A stretch of DNA of 64,000 nucleotides from Buchnera aphidicola (Cinara pseudotaxifoliae) (GTDB lineage: Bacteria > Pseudomonadota > Gammaproteobacteria > Enterobacterales > Enterobacteriaceae): the NCBI RefSeq assembly GCF_900128595.1, contig NZ_LT635893.1:310001-374000 (forward strand), in the 5' to 3' direction. Position numbers and translations under genes: made by a program. Under the pieces are notes generated by a model. That model was given only the letters and a program-made list of their open reading frames with translations, made no database searches and was not told where the DNA came from. Below are positions 28,535 to 38,492 of this stretch, one piece after another; the stretch's first letter is position 1, and every line of letters begins with the position of its first letter.

Positions 28535-29530
28535 ATGCTTACAAATACTATGAATTTAAAAAAAACTATTAATAAAAAAAAAACAAAAACATATATTATT
28601 TTGGAATCTAAATATATTTTTATTAAAGAAACTCAAGATATTATATATAAGTATATCAATAAAAAAAAAAAATATAAAAAAACTAATATAATAATTAATC
28701 ATCATACTGATTGGGAACATATTTGTAATCAAATAAAACAACAAGATTTATTTTTTACTACACATATTTTTAATATAACTATTTATGATTCTAATATATC
28801 TACAATTTTAAAAATTAATATGAATAAAATAGAAAACTTATCTAATAATAAAGTTATTAAAATTTTTTGTTTTCCTAAACTAAAATATAATTTTTTATGT
28901 AATAATTTTTTTCATAATTATACAGATAATTATATTATATTGATTAATAACTCTTTTTCTTATATTAACAATATTAATCACTGGATAAAAAAAAAAATAA
29001 AAAGAAACAACACTGAAATTAGTTTGTCTGCAAAAAATTTTTTATTAAAAAAATTCTACATCAATATAAATTTTTTTGCAAACTTACTAGAAAATATGCT
29101 TTTACTATATCCAAATATAAAAATCACATATAAAAAATTATATAATTATTACAAAAAAACACAAAAACTTAGATACTATGATTGGATGAAGTCCATTGTA
29201 AATTTTAAACAAAATCAAGCCATTAAAAAATTACATATATTAAAAAAACAAAAATACGATATTACTATCTTAATTAATTCTTTTAAAACATTAGTATATA
29301 TACTTTTGTTTCAAAAAAATAAAATTTTTATGAAAAAAAACTATATTTTTTTTTCATTGTATAAAAAAAAAATAATGAAATTACCTATATATTCCATAAT
29401 GAAAACAACTACACTTAAAAAAATCTCATTAGCATTGAAATTACTAAAAAAAATAGAACTATGTTTACAACATAATCATAAAAAAATAATATGGATGCAT
29501 TTAAAAACATTATCTATAATTTTAATTTAA
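28535..29530 (+). CDS. holA: DNA polymerase III delta subunit
   Basis: Delta opens the beta clamp within the clamp-loader complex. The sequence is divergent, but the E. coli pattern is visible: TYIILESKYIFIKETQDII (E. coli AYLLLGNDPLLLQESQDAV), TDWEHI (TDWNAI), the QDLFF clamp-contact region (MSLFA), then LPRW-like and DWMKSIVNFKQ (HWVDALLMGKS). It has 331 residues (E. coli 343). Position directly after leuS supports the call; lptE, which lies between them in E. coli, is absent. Works with the dnaX product encoded at 61.4 kb. Confidence 0.85.
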   Translation: MLTNTMNLKKTINKKKTKTYIILESKYIFIKETQDIIYKYINKKKKYKKTNIIINHHTDWEHICNQIKQQDLFFTTHIFNITIYDSNISTILKINMNKIENLSNNKVIKIFCFPKLKYNFLCNNFFHNYTDNYIILINNSFSYINNINHWIKKKIKRNNTEISLSAKNFLLKKFYININFFANLLENMLLLYPNIKITYKKLYNYYKKTQKLRYYDWMKSIVNFKQNQAIKKLHILKKQKYDITILINSFKTLVYILLFQKNKIFMKKNYIFFSLYKKKIMKLPIYSIMKTTTLKKISLALKLLKKIELCLQHNHKKIIWMHLKTLSIILI

Positions 29531-29661
29531 AACAATATATTTATAAATATCATAATTAATGCATCTAAATTATCTTATATATAAAAAATACAATTAAAAA
29601 TAAGAAATTTTTATTAAAATATATTTTCTAAGTAAAACCTGAATATTAAAAGGTATAAGTC

Positions 29662-29889
29662 ATGCCAATTATAGTAGATTTATTGAAATTACGATGTCCA
29701 GAAGTAATAATGATGTTAAGAAAAAAGATAAGAACTTTAAAAAAAGGTCAGAAAATTCTAGTACTAACAGATGATAAATTTAGTAATACAGATATTATTT
29801 TATTTTGTAGATTCATGAAACACAAGTTGTTATCGATTTCATTCAATAAAATTCCATATACATATTTAATCAAAGTTCATACCAAATAA
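29662..29889 (+). CDS. tusA: Sulfur carrier protein TusA
   Basis: TusA takes persulfide sulfur from IscS and passes it to TusBCD for 2-thiolation of tRNA wobble uridine. It has 75 residues (E. coli 81). The active Cys is in LLKLRCPEVIMMLRK (E. coli LGLRCPEPVMMVRK); the Pro after CPE is Val. FCRFMKHKL and IPYTYLIK match the C-terminus. AAAGG precedes the ATG. tusE, the later relay partner, is at 44.8 kb, so the pathway is probably functional. Confidence 0.93.
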   Translation: MPIIVDLLKLRCPEVIMMLRKKIRTLKKGQKILVLTDDKFSNTDIILFCRFMKHKLLSISFNKIPYTYLIKVHTK

Positions 29890-29922
29890 AAAATATATTA
29901 ATATTTAATATTATAGATTTAT

Positions 29923-31038
29923 TTATAATGATTTTATCAAAATATTTAATATACGACGTAAAGGTTCAGCGGCTCCCCATAATAATTGATCACCAACCGA
30001 AAAAGCAGAAAAATATTTTTTTCCAATATTTAATTTTTTAATTCTTCCCACAGGGATGTCTAATGTGCCTGAAACTCGTAAGGGGTTTAGTTGGTCAACG
30101 GTAGAATCAAAATTATTATCAATTACTTTTACCCATGGATTATGAGATGAAATCAACAATTCAAATTCTCGAACTGAAATATCACGATTCAATTTAACTG
30201 TAAAAGATTGACTATGACAGCGTAGAACTGGTACTCGAACACATGTACCATCAATTAAAATATTTTTTTTAGAATTTAATATCTTATTAGTTTCCGCAGA
30301 TCCCTTCCATTCTTCTTTAGTTTGTCCGTTGTTCATTAGTATATCAATCCATGGAATTAAATTTCCTAATAATGGAGTTTTTAGATTATCTTTAGAAAGA
30401 TACATATCGTTTAAGGATTCAGTAAATATTTTTTCTATACTCAAAATTGATTTTGATAAAGGAAGGTGTGGAGAAATATTCTTATATACATATTCTATTT
30501 GTTTGATCAAATCCAACATACCTCTTGAACCACTACCAGATACTGATTGATAGGTAGATACAGAAATCCAATCAATAAGATGACTTTTAAACAAACCACC
30601 AAGAGCCATCAACATCAGACTCACTGTACAGTTTCCGCCTACAAATGTTTTAATTCCTTTTTCTATGCCTAACTGAATGGATTTTAAATTAACTGGATCT
30701 AAAACAATGATAGAGTCTTGATGCATTCTTAAACAAGAAGATGCATCAATCCAATACCCTTTCCAACCAATCGTTCTTAATTTTGAATAAATTTGAGTTG
30801 TATATTTTTCACCTTGACATGAGATAATGATATCCAAAGTTATTAAACATTCAATGTTATATGCATCTTCTAGACGCTCCGAAGTGTTATTTGTAACTTG
30901 TGGAGGAATTCCATAAAATTGTGATGTTGTAAAAAATACTGAATGAAATCCAACAAAATCATTATTTTTTTGTAAACTATCTAATAAAACTGAACCAACC
31001 ATTCCTCTCCAACCAACAAAACCAACCAATTTTTTCAT
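29923..31038 (-). CDS. asd: Aspartate-semialdehyde dehydrogenase
   Basis: Reduces aspartyl phosphate to the semialdehyde, the branch point to lysine/diaminopimelate and threonine/methionine. About 371 residues (E. coli 367). The NADP loop GFVGWRGMVGS is at the N-terminus. The catalytic Cys is in FVGGNCTVSLMLM near residue 135. The active-site His is in VLRCHSQSFTVKL, and SAFSVGDQLLWGAAEPLRR ends the protein. A TTG at 31053 gives a longer frame, but the family start and a GAGA sequence point to ATG 31038. Feeds lysA. Confidence 0.96.
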   Translation of the reverse strand: MKKLVGFVGWRGMVGSVLLDSLQKNNDFVGFHSVFFTTSQFYGIPPQVTNNTSERLEDAYNIECLITLDIIISCQGEKYTTQIYSKLRTIGWKGYWIDASSCLRMHQDSIIVLDPVNLKSIQLGIEKGIKTFVGGNCTVSLMLMALGGLFKSHLIDWISVSTYQSVSGSGSRGMLDLIKQIEYVYKNISPHLPLSKSILSIEKIFTESLNDMYLSKDNLKTPLLGNLIPWIDILMNNGQTKEEWKGSAETNKILNSKKNILIDGTCVRVPVLRCHSQSFTVKLNRDISVREFELLISSHNPWVKVIDNNFDSTVDQLNPLRVSGTLDIPVGRIKKLNIGKKYFSAFSVGDQLLWGAAEPLRRILNILIKSL

Positions 31039-31806
31039 AATTATTGTTCTCAATTATGCAAATTTATGTAATAAACAACAAAAATTTTATACCCATATAG
31101 CTATATTATTATATATATCTTATTAAATATAATTAATATGTTATTATTTATTTAATATAATTAAATTATTATAAAAATTACATTAAATTAACTAATAAAT
31201 AACAAGCTCATTACTTTGTTAAGATTAATAATTTTATTATACTATAAAAATTAATAATTTAATAAAATACTTATAGTAATTATTACTAATATGAACTACA
31301 TTATAAAATAAAGTATTTTCTAAAAAAATGTAAAAACTATATTTCTAAACGAATAAATTATTAAAATTCACTAAAAAATAAAATTATGCATATATCTTTA
31401 ATATTATATAAAATAAATATTTTATATAAACCTTATATGTGTAATACTAACCATGTTGTAAATTTTTAAAACATGTTAATTAACTAAAAATTATTTATTA
31501 TTTTTATTTTCAAAAAAAATAAAAATAACAATTAAATACATATAATTTTCAAAAAAAAACAACACTACATTAGTAATTACTTAAATATAATTTATATTTT
31601 TAAAGTGTCTATTAAACATGTTTATCACCTAAATAAATAATTTTTATATATATAAGAAGATTATATTAAAAACTATATTTATTTAATACAATCAAAACAA
31701 CAAATAAAAAAAATCAAAAAATCATATGTACTAAATAAATAAATAATTACAAATATCAATATTTATATAATCAAAAAATACATAAATAAACAAATGGAAA
31801 AATAAT
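31039..31806. other. Large empty region between asd and pgk
   Basis: 768 bp between divergent starts, the largest gap in the window. I see no coding frame with recognisable sequence, no tRNA-like fold and no strong hairpin. It must contain promoters for asd and for the pgk-fbaA operon. It may also be the eroded site of a lost gene (in E. coli epd precedes pgk). Confidence 0.5.
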
Positions 31807-32955
31807 ATGTTACATATGCAAGATGTTGATTTAAAAAATAAAAGAGTATTCATTAGATTAGATTTAAATGTTCCTTTACACGAAGGAAAAATTACTTCTA
31901 GCGAAAGAATTGATCGAGCAATTCCAACAATAAACTTAGCATTAAAAAAAAATGCTAAAATAATAATAGCTTCCCATTTAGGTAGACCAAAAGAAGGTCA
32001 ATGCACTAAAAATTTTTCTTTGTTTCCTGTTTTTAAATATTTACAAAAAAAATTATCTGGAATAAACATGATTTTTTTACAAAATTATTTACAAGGAATA
32101 TCGTTAAAATCTAATCAAATTACAGTACTAGAAAATGTTCGATTTAATCAAGGAGAAACACAAAACAACGAGGAATTATCTCAAAAATATGCTAATTTAT
32201 GTGATGTTTTTATAATGGATGCTTTTGCTACTGCTCATAGAATAGAATCTTCTACATATGGAATTTGTGATTTCGTAAAAAAATCGTGCATTGGTCCATT
32301 ATTATATTCAGAAATAACAACATTAAAACGCATATTCGATAAATCAAAACACCCTATAACTACAGTAATCGGTGGAGCTAAAGTATCTACAAAATTTAAA
32401 TTATTAAGCTCATTACTAAAAATTACAGACAATATGTTAGTAGGAGGAGGAATAGCCAATACATTTATCTCTACATTTTATTCAGTAGGAAAATCGTTAT
32501 ATGAAAAAGATTTTCAAGAAAAAGCAAAACAACTATATAAAACAAAAAAAATATTTTTACCAATAGATTCTTTAGTTAGTACATCATATTCAATAACTTC
32601 AAAAGCGCAAAAAAAATCAGTCTCTAACATTATGCCTTATGAAGAAATCTTAGATATAGGCGAAAAAACTATTCAAAATTATATAAAAACAATTCAACAA
32701 GCTAAAACAATAATTTGGAATGGTCCTATGGGAGTATTTGAATTTCCAAACTTTAGAAAAGGAACTCAAAAAATTGCACAATCTATTGCAAATAGTAATG
32801 CTTTTTCTATTGCCGGAGGAGGAGATACTATTGCGGTTATTGATTTATTTAACTTAAAAAACAAAATTTCTTATATTTCTACAGGAGGAGGTGCTTTTTT
32901 AGAATTTATAGAAAATAAAACTTTACCTATTTTAGAAAAACTAAAAAACCAATAA
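31807..32955 (+). CDS. pgk: Phosphoglycerate kinase
   Basis: Transfers phosphate from 1,3-bisphosphoglycerate to ADP in glycolysis. It has 382 residues (E. coli 387). N-domain signature KRVFIRLDLNVPL, then SHLGRPKEG, LENVRFNQGE and VMDAFATAHR. The C-domain nucleotide site has GGAKVSTK, VGGGIANTF, GPMGVFEFP and AGGGDTIAVI, with STGGGAFLEF at the end. GGAA precedes the ATG. fbaA follows 67 bp downstream, the E. coli arrangement. Confidence 0.98.
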   Translation: MLHMQDVDLKNKRVFIRLDLNVPLHEGKITSSERIDRAIPTINLALKKNAKIIIASHLGRPKEGQCTKNFSLFPVFKYLQKKLSGINMIFLQNYLQGISLKSNQITVLENVRFNQGETQNNEELSQKYANLCDVFIMDAFATAHRIESSTYGICDFVKKSCIGPLLYSEITTLKRIFDKSKHPITTVIGGAKVSTKFKLLSSLLKITDNMLVGGGIANTFISTFYSVGKSLYEKDFQEKAKQLYKTKKIFLPIDSLVSTSYSITSKAQKKSVSNIMPYEEILDIGEKTIQNYIKTIQQAKTIIWNGPMGVFEFPNFRKGTQKIAQSIANSNAFSIAGGGDTIAVIDLFNLKNKISYISTGGGAFLEFIENKTLPILEKLKNQ

Positions 32956-33022
32956 ACTACAAAGTTGATAGTATTTTTAATAAAGCATATTAATGATAAT
33001 ATTGTATTAAATAGGAAAAATT

Positions 33023-34102
33023 ATGTGTAAAATTTTAGACTACATCAAACCAGGCGTACTAAATTCCAAAGAAACACAAATTATTTTTTCATTAGCTAAA
33101 AAACATAAATTTGCTATACCGGCTGTAAATTGTATTAGTACTGATTCAATGAATAGTGTATTAGAATCTGCTGCAAAAACGCAATCTCCAATAATTATTC
33201 AGTTTTCGTATGGAGGAGCTTCTTTTATCAGTGGATTGGGATTAAATAATAATAAAAATCACTCCAATGCTATAATTGGCGCTATTTCAGGAGCACAGCA
33301 TATTCATTTATTAGCTAAATATTATAAAATACCAGTTATATTACACACTGATCACTGTGATATTAATAATCTTGCATGGATTAACGGTTTAATTAGAGAA
33401 GGAGAAAAGTTTTTTAAAAAAAATAAACGTCCATTATTTTCTTCACATATGATTGATTTATCTAAAGAATCAATAAAAAAAAATATAACTATTTCATCTC
33501 AATATTTAAGAAAAATAACTAAACTTGATATGATGTTAGAAATAGAATTGGGTTGTACTGGAGGAGAAGAAGATGGTGTAAATAATCTTCATATAAATAA
33601 AAAACTATTATATACTGATACTAAAGATATTTATTATACTTTTAATAAATTAACTAAAATTAGTAATAATTTTATTATTGCTGCAGCATTTGGAAATGTA
33701 CACGGAGTATATCAACCTGGCAATATATTATTAAAACCTTCTATTTTAAAAAAAGCACAAACATACGTCAGCAAAAAAAAAAAATTACCGTATAATCCGT
33801 TAAATTTTGTTTTTCATGGAGGATCTGGAACAAAAATCAATAACATTAAAAAGTCTATTGATTATGGAGTTGTAAAATTTAATATTGATACAGATATACA
33901 ATGGAATTATTGGAAAGGTGTTTTAGATTTTTATTGTACTAATAAACAATATTTACATAGTCAATTAGGAAACTCCTTTGGAGCTGATAAACCAAACAAA
34001 AAATATTACGATCCTAGAGTATGGCTAAGAAAAGCACAAAATAATTTAAACAAATATTTAGAAAAAATGTTTAAACTACTAAATTCTTTTGAAAAATTAT
34101 AA
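33023..34102 (+). CDS. fbaA: Fructose-bisphosphate aldolase, class II
   Basis: Zinc aldolase cleaving fructose-1,6-bisphosphate. It has 359 residues, equal to E. coli FbaA. Catalytic Asp110 and zinc His111 lie in VILHTDHCD. EIELGCTGGEEDGVNN carries the metal-activating Glu. Zinc His residues recur in AAAFGNVHGVY and VFHGGSGTK. The phosphate site is VVKFNIDTDIQWNYW. AGGA precedes the ATG. Part of the pgk-fbaA operon. Confidence 0.97.
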   Translation: MCKILDYIKPGVLNSKETQIIFSLAKKHKFAIPAVNCISTDSMNSVLESAAKTQSPIIIQFSYGGASFISGLGLNNNKNHSNAIIGAISGAQHIHLLAKYYKIPVILHTDHCDINNLAWINGLIREGEKFFKKNKRPLFSSHMIDLSKESIKKNITISSQYLRKITKLDMMLEIELGCTGGEEDGVNNLHINKKLLYTDTKDIYYTFNKLTKISNNFIIAAAFGNVHGVYQPGNILLKPSILKKAQTYVSKKKKLPYNPLNFVFHGGSGTKINNIKKSIDYGVVKFNIDTDIQWNYWKGVLDFYCTNKQYLHSQLGNSFGADKPNKKYYDPRVWLRKAQNNLNKYLEKMFKLLNSFEKL

Positions 34103-34105
34103 ATG

Positions 34106-34129
34106 ACAATAAATATATATTCTTATTGT
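34106..34129 (+). terminator. Weak hairpin after fbaA
   Basis: ACAATAA (34106-34112) pairs with TTATTGT (34123-34129) just after the fbaA stop. Only seven A-U-rich pairs and no clear T run, so the call is tentative. Confidence 0.3.
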
Positions 34130-34321
34130 TAAAATCTAAAATCATGATATGATGATATATAATTTTTATCATTTAAAATAAATATATAGTATTGTTGAAT
34201 ATTTTTTAAAACAATATATTATAAAATCAATAATTTTAAATTAATAAGATATATAAGTTAATTATCATTTTTTAATATTCAACAAAAATATTTATTTTTA
34301 ATACTCTCTAGTACAATAAAA

Positions 34322-35266
34322 ATGCGCAAAAAAATTTTTGCTATAAAAAAAATAATAGAAGCATTCCATGTAATAAATCACATAAATAACATTGGTTTAT
34401 GTTTTTTATTAAATAAACAAATGTTTGTATCTTATATAACAAATTTATTTTTTGCAATTATTATAATGATTATTGGTTTTTTTTTTAGTCAATTTCTTGC
34501 CAACGGAGCTCTCAAATTATTTTCTGCGCGTCATATAGATAACACTGTTTCTGGTTTTTTATCTACTTTAGCACGTTATATAGTTATTACTTTTACAGGC
34601 ATCATTGCTTTAGGTCAGATCGGTGTGCAAACAAAATCTATAATTGCTATAATAGGAGCATCGGGTATGGCTGTAGGATTAGCCCTACAGGGATCTCTAT
34701 CAAATTTTGCTGCTGGTGTCTTGTTAATTCTTTTAAGACCTCTCAGAACCAGTGAATATGTGAGTTTAGGGAATGCTTCTGGAACAGTATTACATGTACA
34801 TGTTTTTTATACAACTTTAAAAACACTTGATGGAAAAATTATAATTATACCTAACGGAAAAATTGTTGCTGGTAATATTATCAATTATTCTCGTGAACCA
34901 ATACGAAGAAATCAATTTGTAATAAACGTTGCTTATGATTCAGATGCAGATCTAGTAATTTCAGTATTACAAGCAGTTATCGATAAAGAAGAACGTGTTT
35001 TAAAGCATCCAGGTAATTTTGTTGGATTGAACGAATTTTCACCTTCTTCATTAAAATTTGTAGTAAAATGCTGGTGTCATACAAAAGAATTAAATTCTGT
35101 ATATTCTGATTTAATGCTAAATTTTAAAAAAGCTTTAGATGAACATAACATCACTATTCCATACCCAAAAATGGATATTTATTTATATAAAAAAATAAAT
35201 AAAATATTAAAAATCAGTGATACAAATATCGTAGAAAGAAAAAAAAGTAATACACATAAAATTTAA
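34322..35266 (+). CDS. mscS: Small-conductance mechanosensitive channel MscS
   Basis: Inner-membrane channel releasing solutes on hypo-osmotic shock. It has 314 residues (E. coli 286); the extra length is at both ends. Hydrophobic segments correspond to TM1 (LFFAIIIMIIGFFFSQ) and TM2. The pore helix TM3 is well kept: ASGMAVGLALQGSLSNFAAG then VLLILLRP, with the Ala/Gly packing face. The beta domain has IIIPNGKIVAGNIINYSREP. The N-terminal extension is not family-like and no ribosome-binding site precedes 34322, so the start is uncertain. A hairpin follows the stop. Confidence 0.94.
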   Translation: MRKKIFAIKKIIEAFHVINHINNIGLCFLLNKQMFVSYITNLFFAIIIMIIGFFFSQFLANGALKLFSARHIDNTVSGFLSTLARYIVITFTGIIALGQIGVQTKSIIAIIGASGMAVGLALQGSLSNFAAGVLLILLRPLRTSEYVSLGNASGTVLHVHVFYTTLKTLDGKIIIIPNGKIVAGNIINYSREPIRRNQFVINVAYDSDADLVISVLQAVIDKEERVLKHPGNFVGLNEFSPSSLKFVVKCWCHTKELNSVYSDLMLNFKKALDEHNITIPYPKMDIYLYKKINKILKISDTNIVERKKSNTHKI

Positions 35267-35273
35267 AATAACA

Positions 35274-35301
35274 TAGCGTAGAACAACATATTTCTACGCT
35301 A
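35274..35301 (+). terminator. Hairpin after mscS
   Basis: TAGCGTAGAA (35274-35283) pairs perfectly with TTCTACGCTA (35292-35301), loop of eight. The T run after it is poor (CAAAAATCATATT), but the stem is G/C-rich for this genome and lies 8 bp after the mscS stop, before recC. Confidence 0.6.
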
Positions 35302-35336
35302 CAAAAATCATATTACTAAGAATATTATAAATTACT

Positions 35337-38300
35337 ATGTTAAAAATATATCAATCCAATCAAATGAATTTTTTAGTAAAAAAACTATGTAAAAAAGTAC
35401 AATCTGAGAAAAAAATCTTAAAAAAAAAACTATTTTAATTAATAATACTTATATACAAAAATGGCTGGAAGTACAAGTATCTAAAAAATTAACAGTTTGT
35501 ATGAACACACAATATATAGAAATTTCTAAATTTTTTGTTAATTTAATAAAAAAATCAGATTATAACTTTAAAAAAAAAATACCTAACATATTTGAAGCAA
35601 AATATTTAAAATGGATTTTAATGTCTATTGTTAGCAAAAAAGAAGATTGCATCTTTTTAAAAGAAAACAGTGTTCAATACTGTAATTATGAATTTTGTTC
35701 ATATATGGCTAATATTTTTATTGAATATATTTTTTTTCAACCAGATTTAATTTATACTTGGGAAAAAGAAATAAAAAATAATATTTGGAAAAAAAAAAAC
35801 ACATGGCAAAAAAAATTATGGGGTGTTGTAATACAACAAGCAAAAATTTTAGGAATAAACAGTTTTACTGAAAGTATAAAAAAATTTAAAAGTAATATGA
35901 ATAAATCCTATTTTTTAAAATTGATACCGAAAAAAATATTTATATTTTCAAATACATCCATTAATCCGTTTATTAAGATAATTTTATATGTCATTCAAAA
36001 TGTCACTTCAATATATTTATTACAGTACTCACTTAAAAAAAAAAGATACACAAATCTATCAACCAATTTTTTAAATAAAAAAATTGTTTCATCAAAAAAA
36101 AAAAAAAATAAAAAATTCTTATATTATAAAAAAAATTTTTTTTATCAAAAAATATATAAAAATAATATTTTATATACATTACAATACGATATATTTAATA
36201 ATTCAATAGAAACTAATTTACCAAGAACAATATACCATAAAAATCATCATTATCTTTCTATAAATCAATGTAATTCATATTTACAAGAAATTCAAGAATT
36301 ATACAAATATATAATATATATATTAAATATTGACAAAAAAATAACACTAAATAACATTTTAATTACAGCAGATAATATAAAATCCTACATTTTTTATATT
36401 AAAAATATATTTAATTCTACAAAAAAGAATAATTCTCTAATTCATAATACCTCGAAAAAAAACAAAACAAAAAAAAAAATAATTTTAACTATAAAAAATT
36501 TATTTAAAATTAAAAATAACCGTTTTAAGTGTTCATGGGTTTTATCTCTTCTAAATACAAAATATTTAAGAAAAAAGTTTTTTATTAAGTCTTGCGATAT
36601 TAAAACTCTATACACAATTACATCTAATTTAAATATTCGTTTTGGATTTAATAAACATCAATTCAACAACATGTCCATTCCTGAAATTAATACATATTCA
36701 TGGGAATATGCAATTAATAGAATAACAACAGGATATGGAGTACAAAAAAATCATTCAATATGGAATAATGTTTCTGTGTATAGTGTATCCTGTAGTAAAA
36801 GTAATATACTATTAGGTAATTTTATTAATTTAGTCATTAAGTTAAATCAACTAAGAAAAAAATTATCACGTAAAAAAGTATTAAAAAATTGGTTTCATAT
36901 TTTAAAAAAAATAATAAATGATTTTTTTTCTGTACCCCTTGAATACAAAAAATTCTTTTTTATTCTAGAAAAAAAATGGAAAAATATCATCTCTGAAGGA
37001 ATTGTTATGAATTACTCAAAAAAAATATCTATTGACATTTTAACAGATATTTTTTTTAAAAATAATTATTTATTATTTAAATATAATGCGTTTTTTACTG
37101 GAAAAATCAACGTTGTAAATCTAAAAGATATAAGAACTATTCCGTTTAAAATGATTTGTGTTCTAGGGTGCGTACAGGGAAGCACTCCTCCTCTAAAAAA
37201 AACAGATTTATTAAACCTTTCTAAAAAAAAAATACTTGAGAATAATAAAAATATTTTTTTTGAAACCATCATGTCTACTCAAAAATATTTTTTTTGTAGT
37301 TTTGTTAAAATAACAACTGCAGAAAAAATATCTTATGCATCAAAATATATCTTGGATATCATATTTTATCTAAAAAGATTTTTTTACATAAACAAGAAAG
37401 TATGTACTAAAAAAAAAAAAAAATATATTAATAAAGTTTATATCAAACATAAACACACAATAAATAATGTATATTTTGCAAACCAAAAAAAAAAATATTT
37501 TTTACACAAAAAATTTTTTTTCAATAACTATAAAAAAATAAAAATCATCACCAAAAAAACTATTTCAATTAAAAAATTAATAAATTTTTGGAAAAACCCA
37601 ATTCAATATTATTTCAAAAAAACATTAAAAATACCAAAAATAAACAACACTATACAAATACTACCAGAAGATGAATTGTTTTCTATCAATCCTTTAAATA
37701 AATATTTTATTAATAAAAAAATTTTAAAAAAAAAAATTCTAAAGCAAAAAACTAATTTTTTATATAAAAAACTAAAATTACAAAATAAAATTCCACATGG
37801 ACGCGTTGGAAAATTTTTGTGGAAAAAACAAGAAAAAAAAATAAATATCTTGGCAAAAAAAATTAATGCTTTAAGAAAATCCCCTATCAAAATAAACATC
37901 AGTATAAAAATAAAAAAATATAAGTTATCAGGAATTATAAAAGAAATTAATACATCCGGTCTAATTAAATGGTCTGCTAACAAAATTAATTATAAAACTA
38001 TAATTGCAACATGGATAGAACACATAATTTATTGTACATCATATTCATGTAAAAAAAGCGTATTATTAGGATTAAATAATTCAAGTATAAATTTTTTACC
38101 CTTAAAAAAGAATAAAGCTAAAAAATACTTAAAAAAATATATTCAGGGATACTTAGATGGCATCAAAAAACCTATTTTAATATTAAACTCTGGAATTACA
38201 TGGTTACAATCATTATACATTCCAAAAGATCGTTTGTTAGCTACTGATGTCGGTGTTTATGATGTTGCCAAAAAAAATTTTTTAAAAACATGGAATGGAA

Positions 38301-38455
38301 ATTCATTCTTTTTAGGTGAAAAAAAAAACACTTATATCCAAAAATTAATTCCATACCTAAATATTACGATAATGAAAAAAATCTGTAATACATGTAAATA
38401 TTGGTTGTTCCCTCTATTTAAAAATTCTAATATTAAAAAATATCATTTAAAATAA
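35337..38455 (+). CDS. recC: Exonuclease V gamma subunit RecC, split by a -1 frameshift at an A10 run
   Basis: RecC holds the RecBCD helicase-nuclease together and reads Chi. The long frame starts at 35501 with 984 residues, but the N-terminus is encoded upstream: ATG 35337 reads MLKIYQSNQMNFL (E. coli MLRVYHSNRLDVL) and ends at a TAA just after A10 (35420-35429). One extra A gives KKKTILINNTYIQKWLEV, matching E. coli EMILVQSTGMAQWLQM, and joins the main frame, for about 1040 residues. Core matches include TYSWEYAINRITTGYG, IPFKMICVLGC and the C-terminal KYWLFPLFKNSN. Runs of 14 and 15 A (about 36104 and 37409) also lie in frame. First gene of recC-recB-recD; ptrA is absent. Confidence 0.88.
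35420..35429 (+). other. A10 slippage candidate in recC
   Basis: Ten A between TT and CTATTTTAA. With ten A translation stops at TAA three codons on; with eleven A it reads TTA-AAA-AAA-AAA-ACT-ATT and stays open into RecC. Confidence 0.75.
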
Positions 38456-38492
38456 AAGTATTATATTAATATAAACTTATTAACTAAAAAAA

